The position numbers were made by a program, and so were the translations under genes. A DNA stretch of 56,769 bases, from the NCBI GenBank assembly GCA_000431815.1, contig FR889231.1, positions 32,575-89,343 of the forward strand, written 5' to 3'. The notes below the pieces were generated by a model. The model did no database searches. It was not told the origin of the DNA and was given only the letters and a program-made list of their open reading frames with translations. This DNA is from Butyrivibrio sp. CAG:318 (GTDB lineage Bacteria; Bacillota; Clostridia; Lachnospirales; Lachnospiraceae). Shown one piece after another: positions 44,502-52,915 of this stretch; the first letter of the stretch is position 1, and each line of letters begins with the position of its first letter.

Positions 44502-45644
44502 TTAATTATACACAACTACATCTCCGGTATAATCTTTGAGCACGAATCGTGGATTTCCACCATCTTCATTAGCTATCTTTATCTTTAATGTCATATCGGT
44601 ATCATTTACAATGGTTGCATTGACACCGCTCTTATCATCATTGCCCGAACGTTTAGAACTTATAACCAACATTGAAAGTTCTTCGCCCGGAAGCATAAGC
44701 TGTCCGTCATCATATGCTGCTGCAGGGTACTTCTTATCGCCTACCGAATATTGTACATAATATTCACCGTTTTCACCGAAGAATCTTACATACGCATCCT
44801 GCATTTCATTGCCCGCCGCCGATACGGTTGCACTTCCGGTAGAATCATTCTTAGGTCCGAATACAACCGAATCCATATCTGAACCGTCTGCCTGCAGGCT
44901 GAAATAATAATCATAATCTACAATAATGTTATCTCCGTTCTCAGTTGAGAGATTCTCTCCGCCCGAGAAAATTCCGGAATGGAATATATTATCGGTTCCG
45001 TTAAGAACATTCGTTATATTGACGTTGTTAAATTTTCTGTCTCCACCGGTTATCGCATACTGTGTAAGTACAAGCGAACCCGATACACTGTCTGTCTCGG
45101 CGGTATATGACATGGAAATACTGTCAATTGTGAATTTGTATTTATATCCATTGATATAATTTATCATATCCTTAAACTGATCATATGTAGCCTGATATGT
45201 GAGTGTAAGAGTTGTCTTATTGCCCACATAATCTGAATGATATACCTTGCTGCCTTCCTCAGCATAAGGATTGGATGTTGTAACTTCACCGAATGTATAT
45301 ATCTCCTCTGTCTGTGCAAGTCCTGCCTGGCTTATCCATGCACCGGTCCTGTCTTCAATTTCCTTGAGGAGCATTATTGAGTACTCCTGTGTATTACCAC
45401 TGTCATATTTATTTAGTATCTCATCATATTTACTATTATATGATTCTGTATCGGTAGTGTATTTCTTGGCATTGGCAAGCATAAGCTTAAGTGCATTATG
45501 TTCTTTATTGAGAGTACTTATCGTCTCTGTAATTTCCTGCGTTTTGTTTATGAGAATCCTGCAGCCAAAATAATAAGCGCAGAATATAATTATTGCGGCT
45601 CCGACAACACATAAAAGTTTCTTATCCCTGTCTGTTATCTTCAT
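44502..45644 (-). CDS. PilO-like pilus alignment protein with long C-terminal extension
   Basis: 380 residues. A short cytoplasmic N-terminus, one membrane helix (LCVVGAAIIIFCAYYFGCRI), a coiled coil (LINKTQEITETISTLNKEHN), then an alpha/beta domain (LTLTYQATYDQFKDMINYIN) as in PilO. PilO is usually about 200 residues; here roughly 180 residues of beta-rich sequence follow. The start overlaps the pilM-pilN fusion stop by one base (TAATG), as expected for proteins of one complex. It should link the cytoplasmic PilM ring to the pilus across the membrane. Confidence 0.85.
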   Translation of the reverse strand: MKITDRDKKLLCVVGAAIIIFCAYYFGCRILINKTQEITETISTLNKEHNALKLMLANAKKYTTDTESYNSKYDEILNKYDSGNTQEYSIMLLKEIEDRTGAWISQAGLAQTEEIYTFGEVTTSNPYAEEGSKVYHSDYVGNKTTLTLTYQATYDQFKDMINYINGYKYKFTIDSISMSYTAETDSVSGSLVLTQYAITGGDRKFNNVNITNVLNGTDNIFHSGIFSGGENLSTENGDNIIVDYDYYFSLQADGSDMDSVVFGPKNDSTGSATVSAAGNEMQDAYVRFFGENGEYYVQYSVGDKKYPAAAYDDGQLMLPGEELSMLVISSKRSGNDDKSGVNATIVNDTDMTLKIKIANEDGGNPRFVLKDYTGDVVVYN

Positions 45645-47260
45645 TATTTGGCCTCCTCTGTTGTTGTTTCCTCAGCTGTCGTCTCTTCGCTTCCCGTCTC
45701 ATAAAGTGAAGGGTCTGCAAAAGAGCATGTCATCGAACAACTTACGGTTACTACTCCGGATGCATCTATGCTCTCCGAAAATGACGGTACATAGATATTG
45801 GAGATACTCTTATTTTCTTTAAGTTTCACGATAAAATCGGCAAGCGTTGTCTTGGAGCTTCCGGTGAATGTCATGGTCGTGGCTCCGTTGGCAACCGACA
45901 TATTCGTTATAGATATGTCTGACGGCATCTCTTTCTCAAGATATTCGATGAAATTCATAAGATAATCATCATTACTGTATGCCTGAATATCAAACTTGGC
46001 AGCATCGCTGTATTTGTCTTTTGCCACATAATACTCATCCGCCGTAGCTCTTATATATTCTTTATCCGCTATCTGCTTCTCGAGCTCTGATTTTTCCCAT
46101 TTCTTATTAATAAAAGAGACAAGCGGGAATACGACCAAAAGCACGCCGATAAATATGCTTACAAGAAGTACAAGCCTGAAATATTTACCCGAATTGGCAC
46201 TCTTGGCTTTCTCAAGTGCCGAACGCGGAGTGAAATTAACAGGATGTATCGTACATCCTACATTAGGTATGTATAATGTCATATCAACAGGCTCTCTGCC
46301 GTCTGTAGGAGGCGGTGCAACCTGCCTTATCGCATCCAGCGATTCGACTTTAATATTGAGCTCATACGAAAAAAGTTTCTCAATTCCGTATACCTTTGAG
46401 CCTTCAATAAGTATATATGCGTTCTCAATCGGTGCCTGCGGGTTCTTGGATGTGTAATAATCCATAACTCGGCTGATATTGTTGACAAGATATCTGAGTG
46501 AATCAGTCACATAATCGCCTTCGCCGAATGAACTTTTAAGCGCATTATGTGTATCCGTCATTGCAATCATGGCTTCATCATAGCTTATCTCCCTTTTCTC
46601 CATGAGCGCATTGGCTATTGTGCTCTTGCCATAAGGTACGGTTCTCATAAGCTGAAGCACGTTGCGGTTAAGTATTGTGACAAGTGTGCTGTCCTCTGAC
46701 AGCTGAATCACGATACTTGGCTTAGCATCAATCTGAAACCTTATAAACTGTAATGTTGCATTTCCGGTATAATCAACCGCTTCGACATGGAATCCGAGCA
46801 TTTCTGCAAGTGCATAATAATTCTCAACCATATCAACCGGTGCCGCCGCAACCATTACTCTTGTTTTCTTTATTCCTTCTTCCTCAATCGGCTCAAGTAC
46901 CGTATGAGCAAGTACATAATCATCTATATTAACAGGAAAATATTCTGTTGCATTCGTAGTAATAAACTGTTTAAGTTTAGCCTCTTTAAGTTCGGGAGTT
47001 GTTACCTCCTTACTTGCTATTCTGGCTGACTGAATACAGAAAATAACATTTTTGGTGGTAATGCCGTTGGCATCACATGTCTCTCTTATAGTCTTTGCCA
47101 TAAGAGGAATATCAATAACCATGCCGTCTTCGCACGCAGATGCAGGTGTCGGCACCGAAACTGCCGCAAGTACCTGAATTGATTTCTGTGCGGAATATGA
47201 CACATCGCATAATTTGATATTATCATTTCCTATTGTAATTGTTAAAACTCTGGAAGCCAT
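45644..47260 (-). CDS. PilM-PilN fusion protein of the type IV pilus inner-membrane platform
   Basis: 538 residues. Residues 1 to about 330 are an actin-like PilM ATPase fold (RVLTITIGNDNIKLCDVS; VEAVDYTGNATLQFI; LVNNISRVMDYYTSKNP). PilM proteins normally stop there. Here the chain goes on through IHPVNFTPRSALEKAKSA, which resembles the cytoplasmic PilN N-terminus that binds PilM, then a membrane helix (FRLVLLVSIFIGVLLVVFPL), a coiled coil and a PilN-like domain (EYLEKEMPSDISITNMSVAN). It ends in a Thr/Glu-rich tail. The fusion would fix the PilM-PilN pair in a 1:1 ratio. Precedes the PilO-like gene with a one-base overlap. Confidence 0.88.
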   Translation of the reverse strand: MASRVLTITIGNDNIKLCDVSYSAQKSIQVLAAVSVPTPASACEDGMVIDIPLMAKTIRETCDANGITTKNVIFCIQSARIASKEVTTPELKEAKLKQFITTNATEYFPVNIDDYVLAHTVLEPIEEEGIKKTRVMVAAAPVDMVENYYALAEMLGFHVEAVDYTGNATLQFIRFQIDAKPSIVIQLSEDSTLVTILNRNVLQLMRTVPYGKSTIANALMEKREISYDEAMIAMTDTHNALKSSFGEGDYVTDSLRYLVNNISRVMDYYTSKNPQAPIENAYILIEGSKVYGIEKLFSYELNIKVESLDAIRQVAPPPTDGREPVDMTLYIPNVGCTIHPVNFTPRSALEKAKSANSGKYFRLVLLVSIFIGVLLVVFPLVSFINKKWEKSELEKQIADKEYIRATADEYYVAKDKYSDAAKFDIQAYSNDDYLMNFIEYLEKEMPSDISITNMSVANGATTMTFTGSSKTTLADFIVKLKENKSISNIYVPSFSESIDASGVVTVSCSMTCSFADPSLYETGSEETTAEETTTEEAK

Positions 47261-47311
47261 TAATATTTAAACCTCTCTTTACACTGTTTCTGCGCCACGG
47301 CAGTCTCATAA

Positions 47312-47330
47312 TTGCTGTTTAAAACAGCAA
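47312..47330 (-). other. Inverted repeat at the prepilin peptidase stop codon
   Basis: TTGCTGTTT-A-AAACAGCAA, nine-base arms, spans the stop codon of the peptidase gene 50 bases before the pilM-pilN start. It can fold as a hairpin but no U-run follows, so it is not a convincing terminator. Confidence 0.35.
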
Positions 47331-48074
47331 CCCAATATACCAATCAAGAATCTGGCTGCCAAACAGCATAACTGTAAATATACCGATTGACAGATATGGT
47401 CCGAACGCAAGAACACGTCCTTTACCTTTAATTCTCATAAGTGTCAGATGCACTATGGAACCTATAATACAGCCAATGACAAGTGCCAGGATAATATGTT
47501 TCCATCCAAGCAGCAGTCCGGCCGCAAACATAAGCTTAATGTCTCCGCCGCCGATTCCTCTTCCGCCTGTGATAATGAACAGAAGCAGAAGAAATCCACT
47601 GACAGATACCATTCCGATGAGGTAATACAGAAAATTATGATAATCAAGTGCCAGATGTATTGCACCGAGCACGAGAATCGTAATATTAAGACCCAGCGGA
47701 ATTTCGTATGTTCTCCAATCGATGACCGTAATGGCCGTCAGCATTGAAAAACATAAAGCGTATAATATGCCGGTGAAATTAAACCCGTTCATAATAAATA
47801 TCAACACATAGCCGAATCCGTTAACCGCTTCAATCACCGGATATTGAGCTGATATCTTTGTCTTACAATATCTGCACTTTCCTTTCAGAAAAACCCAGCT
47901 GAAGAGTGGTACAAGATCGTACCACCTCAGCCGGTGTCCACAACTCATGCAGTGAGAATGTTCAGTTGTAATATTCTCATGTAAAGGTAATCTGTATATC
48001 AGCACGTTTACAAAACTGCCGATCACGATACCGTATATGAAAATTATTATGTAAAGTAAAATTTCCACCAGCAT
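47319..48074 (-). CDS. pilD: Prepilin peptidase / N-methyltransferase (PilD-type)
   Basis: 251 residues. N-terminal helix GIVIGSFVNVLIYRLP is typical. A four-cysteine cytoplasmic loop (HCMSCGHRLRWYDLVPLFSW, CRYCKTK) and two catalytic aspartates in TVIDWRTYEIP and GIGGGDIKLMFAAG show the full bifunctional type that cleaves prepilin leaders and methylates the new N-terminus. About eight membrane segments. It should process the major pilin and the minor pilins of this locus. It starts 22 bases after the pilin stop. Confidence 0.97.
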   Translation of the reverse strand: MLVEILLYIIIFIYGIVIGSFVNVLIYRLPLHENITTEHSHCMSCGHRLRWYDLVPLFSWVFLKGKCRYCKTKISAQYPVIEAVNGFGYVLIFIMNGFNFTGILYALCFSMLTAITVIDWRTYEIPLGLNITILVLGAIHLALDYHNFLYYLIGMVSVSGFLLLLFIITGGRGIGGGDIKLMFAAGLLLGWKHIILALVIGCIIGSIVHLTLMRIKGKGRVLAFGPYLSIGIFTVMLFGSQILDWYIGLLF

Positions 48075-48096
48075 TTATTATACCCAGTCGTATGAA

Positions 48097-48567
48097 CTAT
48101 TCGCCAACTGCAACAGAAGTTGCACCCGCGCCGGTCGGCGCGATTACGGCAGTAACTTTTTCATCGCCGATTGTAAATATAACTTTTGCATCTCCATATG
48201 TTTTAGATGTAAGCTGTTTTTCGAACGTATCTTTTGCATTAAGGTTCTGGCATACTTCTTTGATATAATCAGCGGCATTATCCCCAGTAATACCATTAGC
48301 AGTTGCTCCAACCAATTCTACTTTTCCATTATCGCAGGTAATTGTTCCGCTTAACGCTGAATACTTCTCATCAGCAAGTCCTATCGTCAACTGGTTACGA
48401 ACTTCCTCAACTGTTGAAATATCTTTCTGCTTCTTTGACTTCTCAACGTTTCTTACGAGTGTAGGAACAAGAACACCGATAAGTACAGCCATGATAGCTA
48501 CTACTACGATAAGCTCTACGAGAGAGAAACCTTTGTTATTTTTTCTTTTCTGTAATAATTTTTTCAT
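48097..48567 (-). CDS. Type IV major pilin
   Basis: 156 residues from the ATG at 48567 (MKKLLQKRKNNKG), eight bases after AAGGAG; an ATG two codons earlier is only two bases from it. Prepilin site KNNKG followed by FSLVELIVVVAIMAVLIGVL, Glu at +5. A small C-terminal domain has two cysteines that could form a disulphide. Its small size, its place before the peptidase gene and its hairpin-rich leader suggest that this is the abundant pilus subunit; the larger prepilins downstream look like minor ones. Confidence 0.92.
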   Translation of the reverse strand: MKKLLQKRKNNKGFSLVELIVVVAIMAVLIGVLVPTLVRNVEKSKKQKDISTVEEVRNQLTIGLADEKYSALSGTITCDNGKVELVGATANGITGDNAADYIKEVCQNLNAKDTFEKQLTSKTYGDAKVIFTIGDEKVTAVIAPTGAGATSVAVGE

Positions 48568-48602
48568 ACCCATATCTCCTTTTTATTTAAGTTTTGTAGG
48601 TA

Positions 48603-48679
48603 TTCCCGCGGTCTGTGCGGGAATTATTAAGTTAGGTAAGTAAGAAAGTCACGGGGATTCCCCGTTGCGCTTTGGCGCA
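48603..48679 (-). other. Three stem-loops in the major pilin leader
   Basis: In the 187-base gap between pilC and the pilin gene the transcript can form three hairpins: GC-rich TTCCCGC / GCGGGAA (48603-48609, 48617-48623), ACGGGG / CCCCGT with a three-base loop (48651-48656, 48660-48665), and TGCGC / GCGCA (48666-48670, 4875-79 of the same kilobase). No U-run follows the last, so processing or 5' stabilisation of pilin mRNA, or partial attenuation, is more likely than full termination. Confidence 0.55.
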
Positions 48680-48754
48680 TATGTATATCAATGCGGCATC
48701 GGCTAAATACCACATAAGATATCTGGTTAATATACCGGCATTATGATAAATAAA

Positions 48755-49966
48755 TTACATATTGCTGAGTTCTGAATTCATCTGGATTACCGGTCCGTAG
48801 ATTGCTGCAAGGATCACGCATACAATCGCAGCCATTACTATGATGATCATAGGCTCCATAAGTGCCATTACCTGCTGTGTGGCAAGCTCGACTTCTTCGT
48901 CATAATACTTGGCACAGTTATTAAGCATCTCTTCAAGGTTACCGGTCTCTTCACCGATACCGACCATATGTATTACAAGCGGCGGGAACAGTCCCGATTT
49001 CTTAAGCGGCTGTGATAACGGAACACCACGCTGGATCTGTATGGCAGCCTCGTCCAGGGCCTCCTCATATAATACATTATCAATTGTTCTGGCTGTTATC
49101 TGCATAGCTTCGACCATCGGCATACCAGATGACATCATTGTGCTGAATGTTCTGGAAAATCTCGCACATGCCGTCTTGGTCTTCATCTTACCGAATACCG
49201 GCAGCTTAAGCCCAAGTCTTGCGAAGAAATGCTTACCGGTCTCGCTTTTCTTAAAGAGCACGATCGCAGCAACCACAGCACCGATGATTACGCATACGAT
49301 GAACCATTTGGTTCTTATGAAACTGCTCAGATTAAGAAGTGCCTGTGTAACCGGCGGAAGCTTGGAATCCATGTCCGAAAACATCTCCGCAAACGATGGG
49401 ATTACCGCAACAACCATTACAATGAGAACACCTATGGCAACCACAAGGAGCACAATCGGGTAAATCATTGCTTTCTTGAGCATTCCCTTTATTCTGGCAT
49501 CCTTCTCAAAATGTTCCGACATGTTCTGAAGTGAAGATTCGATATTACCGGATGCCTCACCTGCTTCTACCATACTTACAAGAAGGCTCGGGAATACGCT
49601 TTCCCTCTTCATGGCGCCCGCAAGCGTCTCGCCCTTCTGTACATTATCCCTGACGTTCATGACCGCGGTCTGAAGTCTCTTATTCTCTGTCTGATCGGAA
49701 AGCATGTCAAGTGCCGACACGATTCCGACTCCGGCCTGTAACAGGCTGTGGAACTGTCTGCAGAATACGCTGAAATCCCTTGACTTGACCTTTCTGCCTC
49801 CGCCAAAAGAAATCTCTTTATTCAGAATGGAGCCTGTATTAAGCTGCAGAACAGTATTGCCATCGCTCTTAAGTGCAACCATAGCTTTCTCTCTGGTATC
49901 CGCCTCGAGGCTTCCCTTCTTCTCTTTGCCTTCTCTGGTAATTACTCTGTATGTGAAATTCGCCAT
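48755..49966 (-). CDS. pilC: Type IV pilus inner-membrane platform protein PilC (GspF family)
   Basis: 403 residues. Two GspF repeats: FCRQFHSLLQAGVGIVSALD in the first half and CARFSRTFSTMMSSGMPMVE in the second, each with the conserved L-x-x-G-x-x-x-x-x-A pattern. Three membrane segments; the C-terminus has MALMEPMIIIVMAAIVCVIL. It sits at the pilus base and transmits PilB/PilT motor action. It is the first gene after a promoter at about 50.05 kb. The ribosome site (GTGGG) is weak. Confidence 0.96.
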   Translation of the reverse strand: MANFTYRVITREGKEKKGSLEADTREKAMVALKSDGNTVLQLNTGSILNKEISFGGGRKVKSRDFSVFCRQFHSLLQAGVGIVSALDMLSDQTENKRLQTAVMNVRDNVQKGETLAGAMKRESVFPSLLVSMVEAGEASGNIESSLQNMSEHFEKDARIKGMLKKAMIYPIVLLVVAIGVLIVMVVAVIPSFAEMFSDMDSKLPPVTQALLNLSSFIRTKWFIVCVIIGAVVAAIVLFKKSETGKHFFARLGLKLPVFGKMKTKTACARFSRTFSTMMSSGMPMVEAMQITARTIDNVLYEEALDEAAIQIQRGVPLSQPLKKSGLFPPLVIHMVGIGEETGNLEEMLNNCAKYYDEEVELATQQVMALMEPMIIIVMAAIVCVILAAIYGPVIQMNSELSNM

Positions 49967-50033
49967 ATATACCCACTAATACTTCATTATCCTTCCCGGC
50001 AGATAATGTAAGTCCTCTCTTTTTTATTCATAT

Positions 50034-50062
50034 ATTTTATCACAATCAAACTCTGCTTGCAA
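50034..50062 (-). promoter_or_regulatory. Candidate promoter of the pilC-pilin operon
   Basis: On the minus strand TTGCAA (50057-50062), 17-base spacer, TAAAAT (50034-50039). The -10 lies in the 12-mer GTGATAAAATAT, which recurs exactly upstream of the gene at 54061. It lies just after the pilT terminator; the leader is about 60 bases. Confidence 0.5.
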
Positions 50063-50073
50063 CAATAAAACGT

Positions 50074-50107
50074 CAAAAAAACGCGGAAGTTTCGCAAAAT
50101 CTTCCGC
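50074..50107 (-). terminator. Terminator after pilT
   Basis: Stem GCGGAAG / CTTCCGC (50083-50089 and 50101-50107), 11-base loop, followed on the transcript by seven U (plus strand 50075-50081). It starts 16 bases after the pilT stop and separates the motor ATPases from pilC and the pilins. Confidence 0.85.
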
Positions 50108-50122
50108 AGTTTTTCTTTAATC

Positions 50123-51184
50123 TTATATTATATTAATTTTACGTTCAAAAGTAGTCCTATCCTGTGCAAAACTCAGTGCCGTTTCAGTGCTTATCTCACC
50201 CTTGATAAGGAGATCGAGAATAGCATCATCCATGGTGATCATTCCCAGCTTCTTGCTGGTCTGTATCATGGAATCTATCTGGAATACCTTATTCTCACGG
50301 ATAAGGTTCTTGATGGCTGTTGTCATAAGCATGACCTCAAATGCACCAACCCGGCGTGATTTATCAACTGTCGGCAGAAGCTGCTGTGATATGACCGCTT
50401 CGAGCACCATTGCCAGCTGGACACGGATCTGCTGTTGCTGATGCGGCGGAAACACGTCAATAATTCTGTCAATCGTACTTGCGGCTCCGATCGTATGGAG
50501 CGTGGAAAATACGAGATGGCCCGTCTCTGCTGCCGTGATCGCAATCGAGATGGTTTCCAGATCACGCATCTCTCCGACAAGGATGACATCCGGATCTTCA
50601 CGAAGTGCCGCTCTGAGCGCATTGGCATATGTCATGGAATCAATTCCGATTTCCCTCTGGTTAACCATGGCCTTCTTATGGTGGTGCAGATACTCAATAG
50701 GATCTTCAAGCGTAATTATATGGGATGAAATATTCTCATTAATCTTGTCAACCAGTGACGCAAGCGTGGTAGACTTACCGCTTCCCGTAGGTCCTGTTAC
50801 GAGAACAAGTCCTCTTTTCTTGGAATAAAGGTCAACCACAGACTTCGGTAACCCGAGTTCCTCCGGTTTGGGAACAGTCGTACCGACAAGTCTTATAGCC
50901 GCCGCGAGCGACCCTCTCTGGTTATAAACATTGATTCTGTATCTTCCAAGGCTTGGAATCGAGAATGAGAAATCGACTTCGCCCTTCTTGTTAAGTATTT
51001 CAAGCTGTCTCTCATTCATTATTGACTTAATTATTTCGGATGTATCGTTAGGCAGGAATCTCGGAAAATCCATGTCCGTAAGGGCTCCTGCCACACGCAT
51101 TTTCGGAGGTATTCCGACAGTTATATGCACATCGGATGCTCCGTTATCCTTAGCTATTCTCATTAATTCTTCTATTGTAACCAT
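50123..51184 (-). CDS. pilT: Type IV pilus retraction ATPase PilT
   Basis: 353 residues, full PilT length. N-terminal MVTIEELMRIAKDNGASDVH is typical. Walker A GLVLVTGPTGSGKSTTLASL, Asp box TLEDPIEYLHHH, Walker B VILVGEMRDLETI, His box STLHTIGAASTIDRI, and a final AIRxR-like region (LIKGEISTETALSFAQDRTT). Retraction gives twitching and can draw in DNA. It begins one base after the pilB stop. Confidence 0.97.
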   Translation of the reverse strand: MVTIEELMRIAKDNGASDVHITVGIPPKMRVAGALTDMDFPRFLPNDTSEIIKSIMNERQLEILNKKGEVDFSFSIPSLGRYRINVYNQRGSLAAAIRLVGTTVPKPEELGLPKSVVDLYSKKRGLVLVTGPTGSGKSTTLASLVDKINENISSHIITLEDPIEYLHHHKKAMVNQREIGIDSMTYANALRAALREDPDVILVGEMRDLETISIAITAAETGHLVFSTLHTIGAASTIDRIIDVFPPHQQQQIRVQLAMVLEAVISQQLLPTVDKSRRVGAFEVMLMTTAIKNLIRENKVFQIDSMIQTSKKLGMITMDDAILDLLIKGEISTETALSFAQDRTTFERKINII

Positions 51185-51185
51185 T

Positions 51186-52892
51186 CTATTCGTCCTCCGC
51201 CTCGTATGTAATCTTCATCATTTCAGAAAATGATGTAACGCCACTCATGACATATTTAGCGGCAGCCTGCCTGAGCGTGGACATTCCTTCCCGCTGTGCC
51301 TCTGCCGTAATCTCATCGGCGTTGGCTCTCTTAGCAATAAGATTGCGGATACGGTGTGTTATCGGCATTATTTCATATACACCTATTCGTCCGAAGTATC
51401 CGGTATTGCCGCACACTTCACATCCGCAGCGGTCTTTAAGGATAAGCTGCTTATCCTCCGGAACACCGAGAACTCTCTTTTCTTCAGGAGTCGCCTCACG
51501 CGACTTCTTACACTCGCAAAGGCGTCTTACAAGTCTCTGTGCAATTATTCCCACAAGGGAATCACCGAGAAGATACGGCTCAATTCCCATGTCTATAAGT
51601 CTGGATATGGATGCCGATGTAGAATTCGTATGCAATGTACTTACAACAAGATGTCCCGTTATAGATGCTTTAACAGCTATTTCCGCCGTCTCTCCATCTC
51701 TTATCTCACCTATCATGATGATATCCGGATCCTGTCTGAGTATTGAACGCAGTGCGCTGGCAAATGTAAGGTCTGCTTTAGGGTTAACCTGAACCTGGTT
51801 AACACCATCCACATTAGCCTCTACAGGATCTTCAACTGTTACGATATTAACTTCATCGCTCGCCAGTTCACTAAGCGCCGTATACAATGTAGTAGACTTA
51901 CCGCTTCCCGTAGGTCCCGTTACAAGGATAATTCCATGTGGATTACGCAATATATTATCAAATTTAACAAGATCTTCTGCATTGAGTCCGAGATCCTTCT
52001 TGTCCCTTCTGAATCCCTCTTTGGATGCAAGTCGCATTACGACTTTCTCACCGTAAACGGTAGGAAGATTGCTGACACGGATATCATACTCCTTACGGTC
52101 AACGATCATGGTTATACGACCGTCCTGTGGTTTACGTTTCTCTGAAATATCCATTCCGGATATAACCTTAAGTCTGGCCACTATCGCGGCATAGAGACTT
52201 CTGTCGTATTTGATGGACTCCCTCAGGACTCCGTCTATTCTGTATCTTACCTTAACCATATATTCAAACGGTTCAATATGGATATCTGAGGCTCTCTTTC
52301 TTACAGCCTGTTCAATAATTCCACGTACAAGCTGTACGATAGGCGAACTTTCGATATCTTCTTTACGGGCATTATCATCTTCGTCATCTTCAAGATAATT
52401 CTGCTGTTCCTGGCGGAACTGTTCCGCCACGGCCATAGCCTGTGACTGACCGAAATATTTATCAATCATTGCACTTATGTCATTACCGTTAGCAAGATAC
52501 GGAATAACGGTCATTCCCGTGATGATACTCACATCATCAAGTGCCATGATATCAAGCGGGTTCTCCATCGCTAATTTGAGAACATTTGCCTGTTTGCTGT
52601 CAAGTGCAAAAGGAAATACCATATATTTCCGGATGATATCCTCACTTACCATATGGAGTGCTACATCATCTATATTAACCTTGCGCAGGTTAACATATTC
52701 TATATCGAGCTGTTTGCAAAGCTCGTCATTAATCTCATCCTGTGTGACATATCCTAATGACACCAGTGCTTCACCGATTTTGATCTTCTTGGTCTTCTGT
52801 TCGGCGAGTGCACGTTCAAGCTGTTCTTTGGTAATCTTACCGTTCTGTACAAATACATCGCCGAGTCTCAGACTCTTTCGTGTGTATGCCAT
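51186..52892 (-). CDS. pilB: Type IV pilus extension ATPase PilB (GspE family) with MshEN-type N-terminus
   Basis: 568 residues. N-terminal GspE-N region shows two tandem 24-residue MshEN-like motifs: RLGDVFVQNGKITKEQLERA then LAEQ, and KIGEALVSLGYVTQDEINDE then LCKQ. MshEN motifs bind c-di-GMP. The ATPase core has Walker A ILVTGPTGSGKSTTLY, Asp box TVEDPVEANVDGVNQ, Walker B IIMIGEIRDGETAEI, His box STLHTNSTSASI, and a four-cysteine zinc site (CEC with CGCEVC). It drives pilus extension. AGAGAGG precedes the start; 23 bases separate it from the upstream unknown gene. Confidence 0.96.
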   Translation of the reverse strand: MAYTRKSLRLGDVFVQNGKITKEQLERALAEQKTKKIKIGEALVSLGYVTQDEINDELCKQLDIEYVNLRKVNIDDVALHMVSEDIIRKYMVFPFALDSKQANVLKLAMENPLDIMALDDVSIITGMTVIPYLANGNDISAMIDKYFGQSQAMAVAEQFRQEQQNYLEDDEDDNARKEDIESSPIVQLVRGIIEQAVRKRASDIHIEPFEYMVKVRYRIDGVLRESIKYDRSLYAAIVARLKVISGMDISEKRKPQDGRITMIVDRKEYDIRVSNLPTVYGEKVVMRLASKEGFRRDKKDLGLNAEDLVKFDNILRNPHGIILVTGPTGSGKSTTLYTALSELASDEVNIVTVEDPVEANVDGVNQVQVNPKADLTFASALRSILRQDPDIIMIGEIRDGETAEIAVKASITGHLVVSTLHTNSTSASISRLIDMGIEPYLLGDSLVGIIAQRLVRRLCECKKSREATPEEKRVLGVPEDKQLILKDRCGCEVCGNTGYFGRIGVYEIMPITHRIRNLIAKRANADEITAEAQREGMSTLRQAAAKYVMSGVTSFSEMMKITYEAEDE

Positions 52893-52915
52893 GATAAAAC
52901 CTCTCTTAGTATAAA

